A stretch of DNA of 64,000 nt from Vitellaria paradoxa (taxonomy: Eukaryota; Streptophyta; Magnoliopsida; Ericales; Sapotaceae), in NCBI GenBank assembly GCA_019916065.1, contig CM034238.1:27577246-27641245 (forward strand), in the 5' to 3' direction. Positions within the stretch are counted from its first letter, which is position 1; every line of letters starts with the position of its first letter. The translations under genes and the position numbers were made by a program. Shown piece after piece: positions 22,901 through 30,980 of this stretch. The notes under the pieces were generated by a model, which saw only the letters and a program-made list of their open reading frames with translations, did no database searches and was not told the DNA's origin.

Positions 22901-25521
22901 GAGCAAACACCTGTCTCCAGTGCAAGTTAGAACTATTACGTAACCTCTGAACACTGGGCCCATAAGCATTAACCGTACCACAAATGTACAAACCACATAC
23001 GTAAATTGTTATGGGCAAAACATGAGAAAGCACCCTTACGAATGCATTTTTTATATCACTTTCTGGATCACCAAGTTTTTCAAGGACCACTTCACAAATG
23101 CCATAGAAGTATGTAGGATGAATAAGTTTAGCCTGCAGAAGAAACTCTAAGACTGATGCAATGTGAGATCTCACCTTTGGTTCCCTATCTGATGCCGCAT
23201 CCAAAACTGCAAAAACCAAATCCCCAACAACACCGACATACCCAAATGCTTCACAAGGATAGTCTGCTGCATTTGTATTCTCATATACATCTATGACACC
23301 CTCACAGAATTTATAGATCCAGTGGAACGCTTCGACTTTTACCGCCAGAGGAGAAGAAATATGAAGAGCTTTGACAAGGAGAAAACTGTACTTCTGCAGT
23401 TGCTCAAAAATAAGAACAGGAAGTCTATCCTGTGCTAGTGTTTTACTTGCAATATTGGCAGAAACTTCTCCGCCAATCTGTTTCCTTGTGGAGCACTTTT
23501 TAAAAAATTCAAACATGGTTAATCGGTGTAATGTGTTTACAACATTAGTTTGCAACTCCACAAAACCCTGAAGAGGTATGTCAAAAGGATTTAATTTCTC
23601 AATGATAAATAAGGCCAATCTTTCTGACCTCTTAAGGTACAAAGCATCAAGTTCTGCCCGGGCAATCAAACAGTTATCCCCCCTACAAAAACAGCTTAAC
23701 AAGACTTTCAAGTCAAATTTAATCAACGCAAACAACTCTGGCTTAGAATAAGTTTTGCCACCAACCACACTATTGGTCTCATCTCTTCTAAATAAATTTC
23801 TACCCAGCATATCTTTTAACAACTCTAGTTCTTCAATCAAGGAAGTAACTGCATGTTCAACAATTTCATCCTTTGGGTGTTGTAGTAAAAAATATAAGTA
23901 GCAGCAGAACTTCCTGTGACTAGGTGATTTGGATGCAACCGCATCTGAGATATAGGCGAGTCAAAATGTAGTATCTTATGCACAGATGATGGGAGGAGGC
24001 CAAGTTTCTGGAGAGACAACAACTGAAGATTAGTTTTAAAAACTCCATGAACCTGGAATGAAGTAATCTTTCCAGCCCCAACATGTTGGTTGAGATTATC
24101 CATTTCCAAACTTTGGAACAAGACATCAACCGCCTGGGGGTAAAAGGTTGAAAATCTCTCACTTAGAATTTCTGCCAAGAGAGTCAAGCACCTCCAGAAT
24201 CCCCAATCCATTTTGACCATCCAAATTTCCTTCCAACCATAGCCAAGCAGCCTATCAATGGAGGAATCATTTTGTTAAGAGGTTCAATTATTTGTTCAAG
24301 TAAATTCATCTCCAGCAAACCAGAAGCTGTTGACTGCAAAACTGTACAAAAACATGATAATAAAGCAAGCAGTCTCTGAAATTGTTGTGGGGTGCCAAGG
24401 CTTCCATCCTGGAGCAATACATCCATGTCACCCAAGAACTTCGACAGCAATCCCAAAGAGAACTGCAGACTATTCACCCAATGTTTCTGAAATTGCAAGA
24501 AGCTATCCATAATAACACGTCTGTCAGACTCAGAAAGGTCGGGTACCATTGCCCAACCAAGAAGCAGATCAACAATATCAACAAAATGGGGTTGAAAGCA
24601 TCTAAAAAATTTCAAGGCTATTATAGTTAAAATACCCAAAAGCTGGTGCAGTAAACTCAAGGAAGTTCTCTCATCCTCAAGAAGTTCTTGGCACGCTTTA
24701 AGAATTGGTAATGCATATCTCTCGATTGCACCAACATCTCCAACATTAAGAAATTCACGTAGACCTTCAAGTGGCAATTCTGTTACCCTATCTCCAGTAC
24801 CAACATTTGCAAGCAAGGGCAGTGCCCAACTGATGAACAGGTCAACTAGATTGCCAAGAATGGCATGGTTTTGTCTTCCATTTGGTGATATAAGGATTGA
24901 ACACAGCACGGAGCACAGAGCCCCATAGGCCTTAGCAGCTGCCTGACGCACTGCATATGACCTAAACCCGAAATAAAGAGTTAAAAGCAAAAAGCATTAG
25001 TTAGAATATTTTTTAGATCAATTGACCCACAACATAACACTAAAAACCAATTCTGAAAATCTTTCCCGATTGAAACCATTTCTTGTATCAAACTCGTCCC
25101 AAATTCACTTGTGATTTCAACAATTAGAATAGTTATAAACACAAATTTCCCGTTCATTTGAAAATATGATATAAATTCTGGAACAAAAATCAAAATCCTG
25201 ATTAACAAAAGCAACAAATTGCATGTAGAAAATGTGTGAGTGAAACGATTACTTGTCGGAGAGAAGTTGAGAGAAGCCCTGGGAGAGGAAAGAAGCAGAG
25301 TGAGTGACGAGAAGCGAGTTTGGAGGAAAAAGAAGGGCGCGGTGGAGAGAGTTGATAGCGGCGAGGCGAGAGGACTCATCTTCCTCGGCGGAGGATAAGG
25401 GGTTAGCGGCGGAAGAGGACGACGATGCTGAATCGCCACCGCCACCCCCGCCGCCTTTGGGCAGAGCTGCGGAGAGCAGAGCCGCTAGTTGCTGTTGTTG
25501 GTGATGGAGTCCTTGCATCAT
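4805..25521 (-). CDS. SMG1: SMG1, PI3K-related protein kinase of nonsense-mediated decay
   Basis: SMG1 phosphorylates the RNA helicase UPF1 when ribosomes stop early, triggering nonsense-mediated mRNA decay in the cytoplasm. I place 15 exons, about 11.37 kb of coding sequence and roughly 3,790 codons, close to known plant SMG1 length. The order is: a Gly/Ser-rich N-terminus (start at 25521, MMQGLHHQQQQ), a HEAT-like helical region, a FAT-like region, kinase lobes (about residues 2010-2340) with GLGDRHLDNI and HIDYN, the long SMG1-specific insertion of about 1,400 residues, and a C-terminal FATC ending NLCNMYEGWTPWI. Exons 3-15 join in frame at GT-AG borders. Exon 2 contains about 12 single-base frame breaks, so the gene as assembled cannot make a full protein. 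Either the assembly carries indel errors there or the locus is decaying. The gene is absent from Arabidopsis but present in most land plants (general knowledge). Confidence 0.93.
4976..5051 (-). CDS. SMG1: SMG1 exon 14
   Basis: 76 bases (KNAYAISLLRRVEMKLDGQD). The acceptor is CTCTCTCTAG|GTAAG; the donor is AACAG|GTACC. It is too short to stand alone as an open frame but links exon 13 to the FATC exon in frame. Confidence 0.88.
5052..6048 (-). other. SMG1 intron 13
   Basis: About 1 kb of AT-rich intron with a short TA repeat near 5990-6006. I see no transposon ends or coding remnants. Confidence 0.6.
6049..6688 (-). CDS. SMG1: SMG1 exon 13, acidic low-complexity linker
   Basis: 640 bases. 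It encodes a Ser/Asp/Glu-rich, probably disordered linker before the FATC domain, ending NRVARG. The acceptor is TTTCTTACAG|GCT; the donor is CAGGG|GTAAGA. Reading through the donor would give a short false extension. Confidence 0.88.
6761..7030 (-). CDS. SMG1: SMG1 exon 12
   Basis: Exactly 90 codons, containing the conserved plant SMG1 stretch SPIHGQAIYQSY and ARTASLHAGNLHK. The acceptor is TTGGTCAG|GCA; the donor is AAG|GTAATG. Confidence 0.9.
7176..7268 (-). CDS. SMG1: SMG1 exon 11
   Basis: 31 codons (VLAITEGLHDVHSLGKEAA ... DLSK). The acceptor is CTTTTCTTTAG|GTACTG; the donor is AAG|GTTTTAC. The phase is 0 at both ends. Confidence 0.88.
7915..8063 (+). mobile_element. LINE 3'-end fragment
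   Basis: In the exon 10-11 intron. It ends with GGGTGGCATCCCCTTGATG, then TTTAGTAAAATATTTTATTT and an A-run. The same phrase occurs at the 3' end of the LINE at 17700-18391, so this is a short 5'-truncated LINE tail, antisense to SMG1. Confidence 0.55.
8106..8236 (-). CDS. SMG1: SMG1 exon 10
   Basis: 131 bases (DLQSTLVAMRD ... SECGSMLEE). The acceptor is TTATTTAG|GTGAT; the donor is GAG|GTAGAT. Confidence 0.88.
8779..8890. repeat. two-copy tandem repeat, unit about 56 bp
   Basis: Two neighbouring copies of a unit containing CTCCAAGCTGGGAGCAGTTG, each followed by an AAGCTTA/GAGCTTA and TTCGAAACAACTA block, inside the exon 9-10 intron. Origin unknown. Confidence 0.7.
9019..9526 (+). mobile_element. 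TRIM-type miniature LTR retrotransposon (degenerate)
   Basis: The left LTR is 9019-9151 (starts TGTTAGAAGTTGTCC, ends CTTCTTTACA). It is followed at once by TGGTATCGGAGC, one base off the initiator tRNA-Met primer site TGGTATCAGAGC. The internal part (9152-9306) has no coding capacity and holds two copies of a unit of about 75 bp. The right LTR (9307-9526) matches the left but contains an internal duplication of about 85 bp. Lengths fit TRIM elements. No clear target duplication is visible. It lies in the exon 9-10 intron, antisense to SMG1. Confidence 0.75.
9936..10188 (+). mobile_element. solo LTR with perfect target duplication
   Basis: A 253-bp segment beginning TGTTATGGACC and ending CTTAACA is flanked on both sides by GATAT (9931-9935 and 10189-10193). 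It contains a TATA-like ATATAAATAGAC near 10009-10020. TG...CA ends, size and a 5-bp target duplication define a solo LTR. Family unknown. It lies in the exon 9-10 intron, about 410 bp from the TRIM. Confidence 0.8.
10377..10490 (-). CDS. SMG1: SMG1 exon 9
   Basis: 114 bases encoding EKEWKLAQSNMEAASNG and following residues. The acceptor is TATGTCAG|GTACC and the donor GCATCAG|GTCAAG. Codons are split at both ends and continue in frame. Confidence 0.88.
10591..13447 (-). CDS. SMG1: SMG1 exon 8, post-kinase insertion domain
   Basis: 2,857 bases with no frame break. It encodes most of the large SMG1-specific insertion between kinase and FATC, rich in helices and coiled-coil-like stretches (for example VKGRDHLSWEEAEELASQEE). 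The acceptor is TTCCCCAG|AGG; the donor is ATAC|GTTAGT at 10590-10589. Its intact frame contrasts with exon 2 and argues against the whole locus being a long-dead pseudogene. Confidence 0.92.
13521..13574 (-). CDS. SMG1: SMG1 exon 7, 54-bp mini-exon
   Basis: Eighteen codons (begins EHHDLLLGTLPAVE) flanked by GACCAG| and |GTATGTA. It joins exon 6 and exon 8 in phase 0. It is too small to be found as an open frame but is supported by splice signals and continuity of the SMG1 protein. Confidence 0.88.
13715..14011 (-). mobile_element. complete TRIM element with 78-bp LTRs
   Basis: Direct repeats at 13715-13792 and 13935-14011 (TGTTAAGTCAC ... TTCAACA) flank 142 bp. On the minus strand the 5' LTR is followed without a gap by TGGTATCAGAGC (13934-13923), an exact tRNA-iMet primer site. 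A polypurine tract GAGGGGGAA lies just before the 3' LTR. The 5-bp target duplication GCAAG is perfect (13710-13714 and 14012-14016). It has no coding capacity and is carried in the exon 6-7 intron in the sense direction of SMG1. Confidence 0.92.
14255..14702 (-). CDS. SMG1: SMG1 exon 6 (kinase catalytic and activation loops)
   Basis: 448 bases. It holds the catalytic loop GLGDRHLDNILIDF (catalytic Asp in GDRH, Asn in LDNI) and the metal-binding HIDYNVCFDKG, followed by the PIKK activation segment (PEIVPFRLTQ). All catalytic residues expected for an active PIKK are present. The acceptor is CTTGTAG|G and the donor CAG|GTACTC. Confidence 0.94.
14703..16213 (-). other. SMG1 intron 5
   Basis: A 1.5-kb intron between the two kinase exons. 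It contains a C10A9 run at about 15121-15139 and a 110-codon open frame (15559-15891, minus strand) with no recognisable domain. A phrase near 15870-15925 rich in GTGTCGG/CATCGG-like units resembles repeat debris. I cannot assign a family. Confidence 0.5.
16214..17267 (-). CDS. SMG1: SMG1 exon 5 (FAT end and kinase N-lobe)
   Basis: 1,054 bases. It carries the conserved stretch before the kinase (ERRLASTSRKPETPHE) and the kinase N-lobe: the glycine-rich strand VILGSDGQKYTYLLKGRED with its ATP-contacting Lys, then LDARIMQLLQAINGF. It ends in the plant-conserved segment around RPSDMFYGKIIPALKEKG and the C-lobe start. The donor AG|GTCTGT splits an Arg codon completed by exon 6. Confidence 0.92.
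17700..18391 (+). pseudogene. 5'-truncated LINE, zf-RVT region of the reverse transcriptase ORF
   Basis: This reads in two frames as the C-terminal part of a plant L1-type LINE polyprotein: a WVVNKSERFGVKSYY segment, then Cys-x2-Cys and His-x4-Cys residues around CCLCKSDGESISHLFVHC, then KRKAWILIPFCLLWLVWG and a WGxRNxRCF motif. It ends with GGGTGGCATCCCTTGATG, AATAAATTTTATTATTT and an A-run (18383-18391), typical of LINE tails. Frames break near 17850-17890. It sits in SMG1 intron 4, antisense to the gene. Confidence 0.8.
18527..18641 (-). CDS. SMG1: SMG1 exon 4
   Basis: 115 bases (begins SKLYPRLIQDVQ). The acceptor is TACGTGCAG|AGT and the donor GCAG|GTAGCC. The last base G joins AT of exon 5 to give the Asp codon of the conserved HADVMRRI segment. 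Confidence 0.88.
18918..18998. repeat. three-copy short tandem repeat
   Basis: Units containing ATATTCTCAA(C/T)GACATT, about 25-35 bp each, repeated three times within the exon 3-4 intron. Confidence 0.65.
19521..19600. repeat. three-copy 26-bp tandem repeat
   Basis: Three nearly identical units of CCTGTTTTAAAATGATCTTT followed by GCACTC, in the exon 3-4 intron. Confidence 0.75.
19738..19926 (-). CDS. SMG1: SMG1 exon 3
   Basis: Exactly 63 codons of helical-repeat sequence (begins EITPQLFARL, ends LQHILACL). The acceptor is TTTTGAAG|GAA; the donor is TTG|GTAAGC at 19737-19736. The phase is 0 at both ends. Confidence 0.85.
20004..24961 (-). CDS. SMG1: SMG1 exon 2, giant HEAT-repeat exon with frame breaks
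   Basis: A single exon of about 4.96 kb encodes the N-terminal helical solenoid. The acceptor is TTTAG|G at 24963-24962. The first 0.77 kb is intact. From 24.2 kb onward the reading frame must change near 24195, 23889, 22580, 22290, 22150, 21791, 21636, 20684, 20565, 20530, 20370 and 20194. Most breaks are repaired conceptually by one missing base, often in a homopolymer (for example the A6 run at 23887-23892). The protein text on both sides of each break is clearly SMG1-like, so these are indels within real coding sequence, not introns. The 3' border at 20004 is inferred, because the expected GT donor is not present (see findings). Confidence 0.75.
25253..25521 (-). CDS. SMG1: SMG1 exon 1 (N-terminus)
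   Basis: Encodes about 90 residues. It starts with two adjacent Met codons, a run of four Gln, a seven-Gly stretch and a Ser-rich stretch, then a helical segment. The donor GT is at 25252-25251 (reading CAA|GTAATC). It splits the Lys codon AA|G that is completed at 24961, so the exon 1-2 join is in frame. The downstream Met at 25518 could also serve as start; the first is chosen because it matches the usual plant SMG1 N-terminus. Confidence 0.85.
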
Positions 25522-25734
25522 TGCTTCTGTGTCGTCTTCGCATCTCTCTCTTCCACTGTCTTTATTCTACCGTTCTCTTCGCGTTTTCGTTTTGCCGTGT
25601 TTAGAACCGTCTTTCACAGGCGAGCAAACCGACCAGCATGGAGTTATTTTTTCCCCTTTTTTTCATGTTATCCTTTACTTCTTTTTTAACGAATAATTTT
25701 TCTTTCTTCCCAAGTTTGCCGTTTCTATTTTTTG
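25522..25734 (-). promoter_or_regulatory. SMG1: SMG1 5' UTR and proximal promoter, only about 210 bp
   Basis: The only unique sequence between the SMG1 start codon and the long-inverted-repeat element upstream. On the minus strand it contains purine-rich tracts typical of a 5' leader. No clear TATA box was identified. Whatever core promoter exists must be here or inside the element. Confidence 0.4.
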
Positions 25735-26920
25735 AATTTATTTTTTTTTCACGGTTATTTAGCAAAAAAATATGACTTTTACTGTTCGATTAAAAATAAT
25801 TACAAATTTGTCGATAATGAAAATGCTAGTTGAAATCGTATTTTGAAATACTAAAAAAATTTGATTTCGTATTTTTTTGTGTAATTTTACAAAAAAACTC
25901 TTTCAAACAGAGTTTTCTTTATATTTTTAGAAAACTTTATTTCAAACAAAGCTTTTCTAACGATAGGCAGCAAACACTTTGCACTGAAAACTTTATTTCA
26001 TTCAGTACTTTTTTCTCAATTCACCCACTTGTGCTGCTTATTCCTCCTCTACCCTATTAACTTACACAAATTACTCAAAATACCAATATTTAACTAAATA
26101 AACAAATAGACAAACTAAAAGAAACTAAAACTCATAGACAAACTAAAACAATAACAAATAATATTTTTATTATTCCCAAAGTAAAAAAAAAATGTGTCCC
26201 CTTGTATTAAGCATATAGCAAGTAAACAATATGAAAAACACTACTTTCTACATTGTATCTAATTTTTTCTTTAAAACTTTGTTTGAAATTAGGATTAAGA
26301 AATTATTTTGCAATTTATAGGAACTAAAATTTTTTTTTAGTGCCTTTAGTGTTAAAGGTAATAGGAAACATCTTAAAGTCAAATCAATGAGTACTAAAAC
26401 TAGTTTAGATTAGGAGCCTTTCAATAAATACGTAAGATCATACTTTGAACGCATTCAATTGAATAATCCCAAAAAAAAAAAAAAAAATAGATTTAGGGTT
26501 TCATGGCTGGAGTCTATATACATTACTTGTAGCGGCAAGGAGCTCGGCTGGTGGAGTATTAGTGGCCAGGAGGACCGTCGGCGAGCGGGAGGAACGTTAG
26601 CTTCTAAACTAGAGAAGAGCATGAGGGCGATTTAAATTAAAACGTAGAAAACACTAGATGAAATAGCGTTTTGAGTAGAGCATAAGGTGTTAACTCTGTT
26701 TGAAATAGAGCTTTCTGTGAATATAAGGAAAGCCCTGTTAGAAATAGAGTTTTCTGTAAAATTCAATTTCAAAGAAAAACGCAAAATCAAATAGCATTTT
26801 CAGTTATTCCAAAATGTGATTTCAACTAGCGTTTTCACTAACGGCAAATTCGTAATTATTTTTAACCAGATAACAGAAGTCATATATTTTTGTTAAATAA
26901 TAGTAAAACAAAAAAAATTC
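25735..26920. mobile_element. long terminal-inverted-repeat element (MULE-like, non-autonomous)
   Basis: Left arm about 25735-26015; right arm about 26630-26920, its reverse complement. Matching landmarks include ATGACTT near the tips, AAAAATAATTAC, GCTAGTTGAAATC and AAAACTNTATTTC. The arms of about 280 bp are diverged but align throughout. The interior (26016-26629) has no transposase. It holds a GC-richer block at about 26500-26610 that differs from the AT-rich surroundings and may be captured host sequence. Arm length suggests a Mutator-like element. The exact tips and target duplication are not resolved. Confidence 0.65.
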
Positions 26921-26934
26921 TTATTATTCATTTA

Positions 26935-27045
26935 GGATTAATTGCATTTATACCCCTGTACTTGGTCAAAAACCACTTACACCCCTCAACTTCAATATTA
27001 TGCACTAATACCCCTGTACTATTATCCAAAGCACAACGTTTGATG
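26935..27045 (+). repeat. MULE left terminal inverted repeat
   Basis: About 110 bp, reverse-complementary to 33745-33853 with scattered mismatches. The best-kept block is TATTATGCACTAATACCCC. Confidence 0.75.
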
Positions 27046-27572
27046 GCGTTTCGTTAAGTGCTAAAAAAGTACTCCTTGTATACAAAAGCCCCAAATCGAT
27101 CAGTCGCCATCACTCTACTTCGAAAAGCTTCAGAGTATCAAAGCTACGGCTTTTCTCAATTTCGACAAACAACTTCAATCCAAACCAACAAGGCGTTGTC
27201 TGAGAGGTTGAAGAGGAAAAGACTAGGGTGCTACAATTTCTCGGTGTCCCGCTGCTAAAAAGTGTCCTTTGATTAAGAAAAAGACCAAAGGTATGTATGT
27301 GTTTGTATAGTTTGGTATATTCACATATATTAAAGTATGATATTGGAATAGTGTGCTGTAAAAGGTGTCTTTTTGCTTCTAAAATTCCCATTTTTTTGTC
27401 AGTTAGAGACACATGTAAGGGACAGAAGACACCCACATGGGCCCATATGGGGTATCTGTTGTTTTGAAGTCCCTATTTACTTTGCATTGCTGATTAAAAA
27501 ATTGGTTTTTTGAATTAATAAATTGGTTTGGTCAATTGCTTTTGTGATACAATTGTTTTGGTTCATACAAGG

Positions 27573-30413
27573 ATGGTTGATATAAAAACAGTTGAGTTGC
27601 ATCTCGATAAAAGCTTTAAGGTGACTCCCCAAGGGACCATATATAATGGGGGCACTATTAAATATACAAACAGGTGATGTAGATTATTTCAGTTTTATTG
27701 ATTTGTAATATTTATTCCTAGAAAGGGATTACCCAAGCACTAGCATAATGTATAATAGAATACCTAGGATTGGTTTAAGTGAGGGGTTACGAGAAATTAG
27801 AAGTGACAAAGATATTTTAGAGATGGTTAGTTATTATGATGGACTTTCAGTAATTATCATGTATGCTATCAAAAGTGATGAACCAAAACCATTACAAGTT
27901 TTAGGGAAGAATAGGACACTGTTGAAAGAGTTAAATCCATTATCAATAGAAAGCCTAGTCAGAGTCCAGTAGTTGAGACTGAAATAAAGTGAGATTCCTA
28001 CTAGAGTGATTGAGGAAAGTCCTACAACTGAGGAGACTCCTACAACTGAGCAACCTTATGCCGCTAGTCTCCTGCAATAATGAGTGAGGTTTGTCAAGGA
28101 ATGATATACCGCATAGTAGTGGTCCAAAACATAATTCTGCAGAAGTTGAAGAAAAAGAGAGTTCTGAGGATAAAGAATATGTTCCTCATGGTAATGATAG
28201 TGATTCTAGTGATGATACAAACCCTAGTTAGTTATTCGAGGACTTAGAGGGTGTGAGTGATGATGACATTTTTGCTAAGAAAAAGACTCTTGCTCAAGTA
28301 GGAACATATGAGCAATCTGAGAATGAAAATAAACAAGATGAGCAATGGTGGTCTGATGATGGGATAGATAATGAGTTACGATCCATGGGGAGATCGGATG
28401 ATGAGGTGAATAAAGTTCGTTATGCAAAGTTCAACGAAGAGGTTAACATGGTAAATCCTGATTTAAAAGTTAGCATGAGGTTCAAAAAAATTTTTGTGTT
28501 TAAGGATGCCTTGAGGGAATGGCAAGTGAGAGAATGAGGCTGTTAGAGTTATTGTCATTTGCAAGATAGAGTATAGCTTTAGAATTCATGGATCACCTAT
28601 GCAAGGTCAAAGAATGTTCCAAATAAAGTCACTCTAGCTTGAGCATAATTATGGGAGGTCATACACAATCACCTTGTCAACTCTAGATATTTATCAAACA
28701 AGTATTTGGAAAAGCTAAGGGACAATCCCTCAATTAGTTTTACTGCACTTTAGAATGAGATTAAGAAAGACTTTGTTGTCAATGTAAGTAGGAATCAACT
28801 GTACCGAGCGAAGCGAAAAGCAAAAAATACCATTAATTAGGACATTAGGGAACAATATGCTAGATTAAGGGATTATGCTGCTACTGTTAGGTTACATAAT
28901 CTACATACTTGGATTAAAATTCAAACTGAAAGACTAAGTCTGGAATTACCTCTTACAGTTGTCAGGATGTGTGTATGGTACTAAGCTCAACTCTATAGAT
29001 TTTTGAATGGTTGTAGACCAATCATTGGCCTTGATGGTTGTTTTTTGAAGGGTTTGTATGGTGGGTAGCTGTTAACTGCAATTGCTAGGGATGGAAATGA
29101 CAATATGTGAAGTTGAGAATAAAGAATCTTGGACTTGGTTTATGGAGCTGCTAATTGATGACATTAGAAGTGTTGATGAGTTGGGGTGGTGCTTCATTTC
29201 AGATAGACAAAAAAGGGCTAGAAGTTACATTTGCTTAGCTAATGCCCAATGCTGAGCATAGATTTTGCTTAAGGCATATATATGCCAACTTCTCAAAGAA
29301 ATTTAAAGGAAAAGAATCGAAAGACTACCTTTGGAAGGTTGCATTTGCTGGGACAATTAGAGAGTTTGAGTGTCAAGTGTTGGTAATGGAGAATATAGAT
29401 AAGAATGCTTATAAGTGGTTGAAGAAAATTGATCCAAAATTATAAACTAGGTCCCATTTAGCACTAGGTTCAAGTCAGACATTCTAGTTAACAATTTGAA
29501 TAAGTCCTTTACCGTCTACATACATGAGGCAAGAGACAAGCTAATCATAAGTATGCTCTAATGGATAAAGAGGAAATTGATGAGTAGGTTTCAAATAGAA
29601 AGGAAGGGAATGGAAAAACATAGTAGGGATTTGTGTCCAAGAATACAAGAAAAGTTGGACAAAAATAAAGTTGTTGGTAAAAACTATTTTCTATTTTTTA
29701 CAGGTGAATTGAAACATGAGGTTGTTTGTGGGAACACAACCTACACTGTTGATTTGGAGAGAAAGAGTTGTTGTTGTAGAATGTGAGATTTGACTGGTAT
29801 ACCTTGTAAATAAGCATGCACACAGTGCCATTTACATGCATAGGCAAACTTCTAAATATTTTGCTTATCGGTGCTATCGAAAGAAACTTACTTGGCAACC
29901 TATAATACAATGATCCATTCTATGCTTGGACAGCATGATTGGTTGCATACTGGAATGGAGGCTGTCTTTTCTTCTTTTGTGAGAAAATAAGGTGGCAGGC
30001 CAAAGATGAGAAAAAAAAGATGCAAACAAACCAGTCAATCCGAACAAGGTTTCTAGGACAAATAGATACATGGTATGTAAAAAAATGTTTGTCAAAAGGG
30101 CACACCATAAGGTCTTATAAGAACAATGTACATTTGAAGTCAAAATTAATAAAAAACAACATCGACAAGGACTAATCAGGTAATGACCTATTTATGCTAT
30201 GTCATGTTTTATAATTACAAAATTAATTGAGTCATATTTTGCTGCTCTATTTTCTGCTATTACAAATCATTTAAATGATTATGTTATACTGTTTTGCAAA
30301 CTTTCAAGATTGCCAAAGTCTAGAGTTGGTAGTGGTTTTCTCGCACAATCTACGTCTGTTGTGGCATCAACTTCGACTGAGGGATACCGCACTCAAAGTA
30401 AATCATATTTGTA
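27573..30413 (+). pseudogene. MuDR/MULE transposase, broken
   Basis: Short open pieces in changing frames read in order as a MuDR transposase. There is an N-terminal PB1-like segment (27573-27970), an acidic linker (28150-28500), a DNA-binding MuDR-type segment near 28510-28900, the transposase core with ESWTWFMELLIDDI and GWCFISDRQK (about 29120-29220) and PNAEHRFCLRHIYANF (29242-29300), and a C-terminal SWIM zinc finger (CCCRM ... LTGIPC, about 29770-29830). Many stops and frameshifts are present, including one inside the SWIM Cys-His pair. No active transposase can be made. Confidence 0.82.
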
Positions 30414-30536
30414 GGTAAATGAAGTAGTAGGTAAATTCCTTGTGTAGAATATTTGAAATTTCATAGAAATTAATTAAACCATGCTTATGTTGTAGCCAAC
30501 AAAACTGTCATGCCATGGTGGAAAATCATTTGCTTA

Positions 30537-30690
30537 GGTTAGAATTGCTCAAGTTGGAAATGCTCAGGTTAAAAATACTCATGCTGGAAATGCCCGTGTT
30601 GAAAATGCTTGGACTAGAACTACACAGCTTGGAAGTCAAAGAGGGCAAGCTAGAAGTCAAAGTGGGCAAACTAAATGCTGAAGGTTGGAT
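30537..30690 (+). repeat. 18-bp minisatellite in the transposase C-terminal tail
   Basis: Degenerate repeats of GCTCAGGTTGGAAAT-like units about 18 bp long. In the transposase frame they read as repeated Asn-Ala-Gln-Val-Gly-like hexads, continuing into Gln/Arg/Ser-rich text. Probably a low-complexity C-terminal tail of the MULE protein. Confidence 0.6.
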
Positions 30691-30980
30691 ATGCCATCTT
30701 ATTTTTTTGGACATGCTATTTTTTGGTCGGGCATGATATTTTTTGGTTGGAACTCGAACTATGCAAATTGGAAGCTGAGACTGGAAATGCTATCTTATTT
30801 TTTGGTTATCAATATTTTGTAAATTTAACAGCTACATACTGGTAGTCAATGTTCATTTTGTTAATAGGCAAATTTAACAGCTCTTGATGACCATTTGGTT
30901 ATTGAATATTCAATCAATTGGTTGTGTAATAGTTATAAAATCAGTTTAAATATCAGTTGGCTTGTAGTTGGTGGTTAGCA

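Noticed and set aside
24184..24220. Small intron to explain the exon 2 frame change near 24195
   Set aside because: The two frames overlap and are contiguous in SMG1 protein text; no GT-AG pair of usable length fits, so a 1-base loss is simpler.
25304..25504. Plus-strand 66-codon Glu/Pro-rich frame over SMG1 exon 1
   Set aside because: It is the antisense of the Gly/Ser-rich N-terminus; its low complexity mirrors the real exon.
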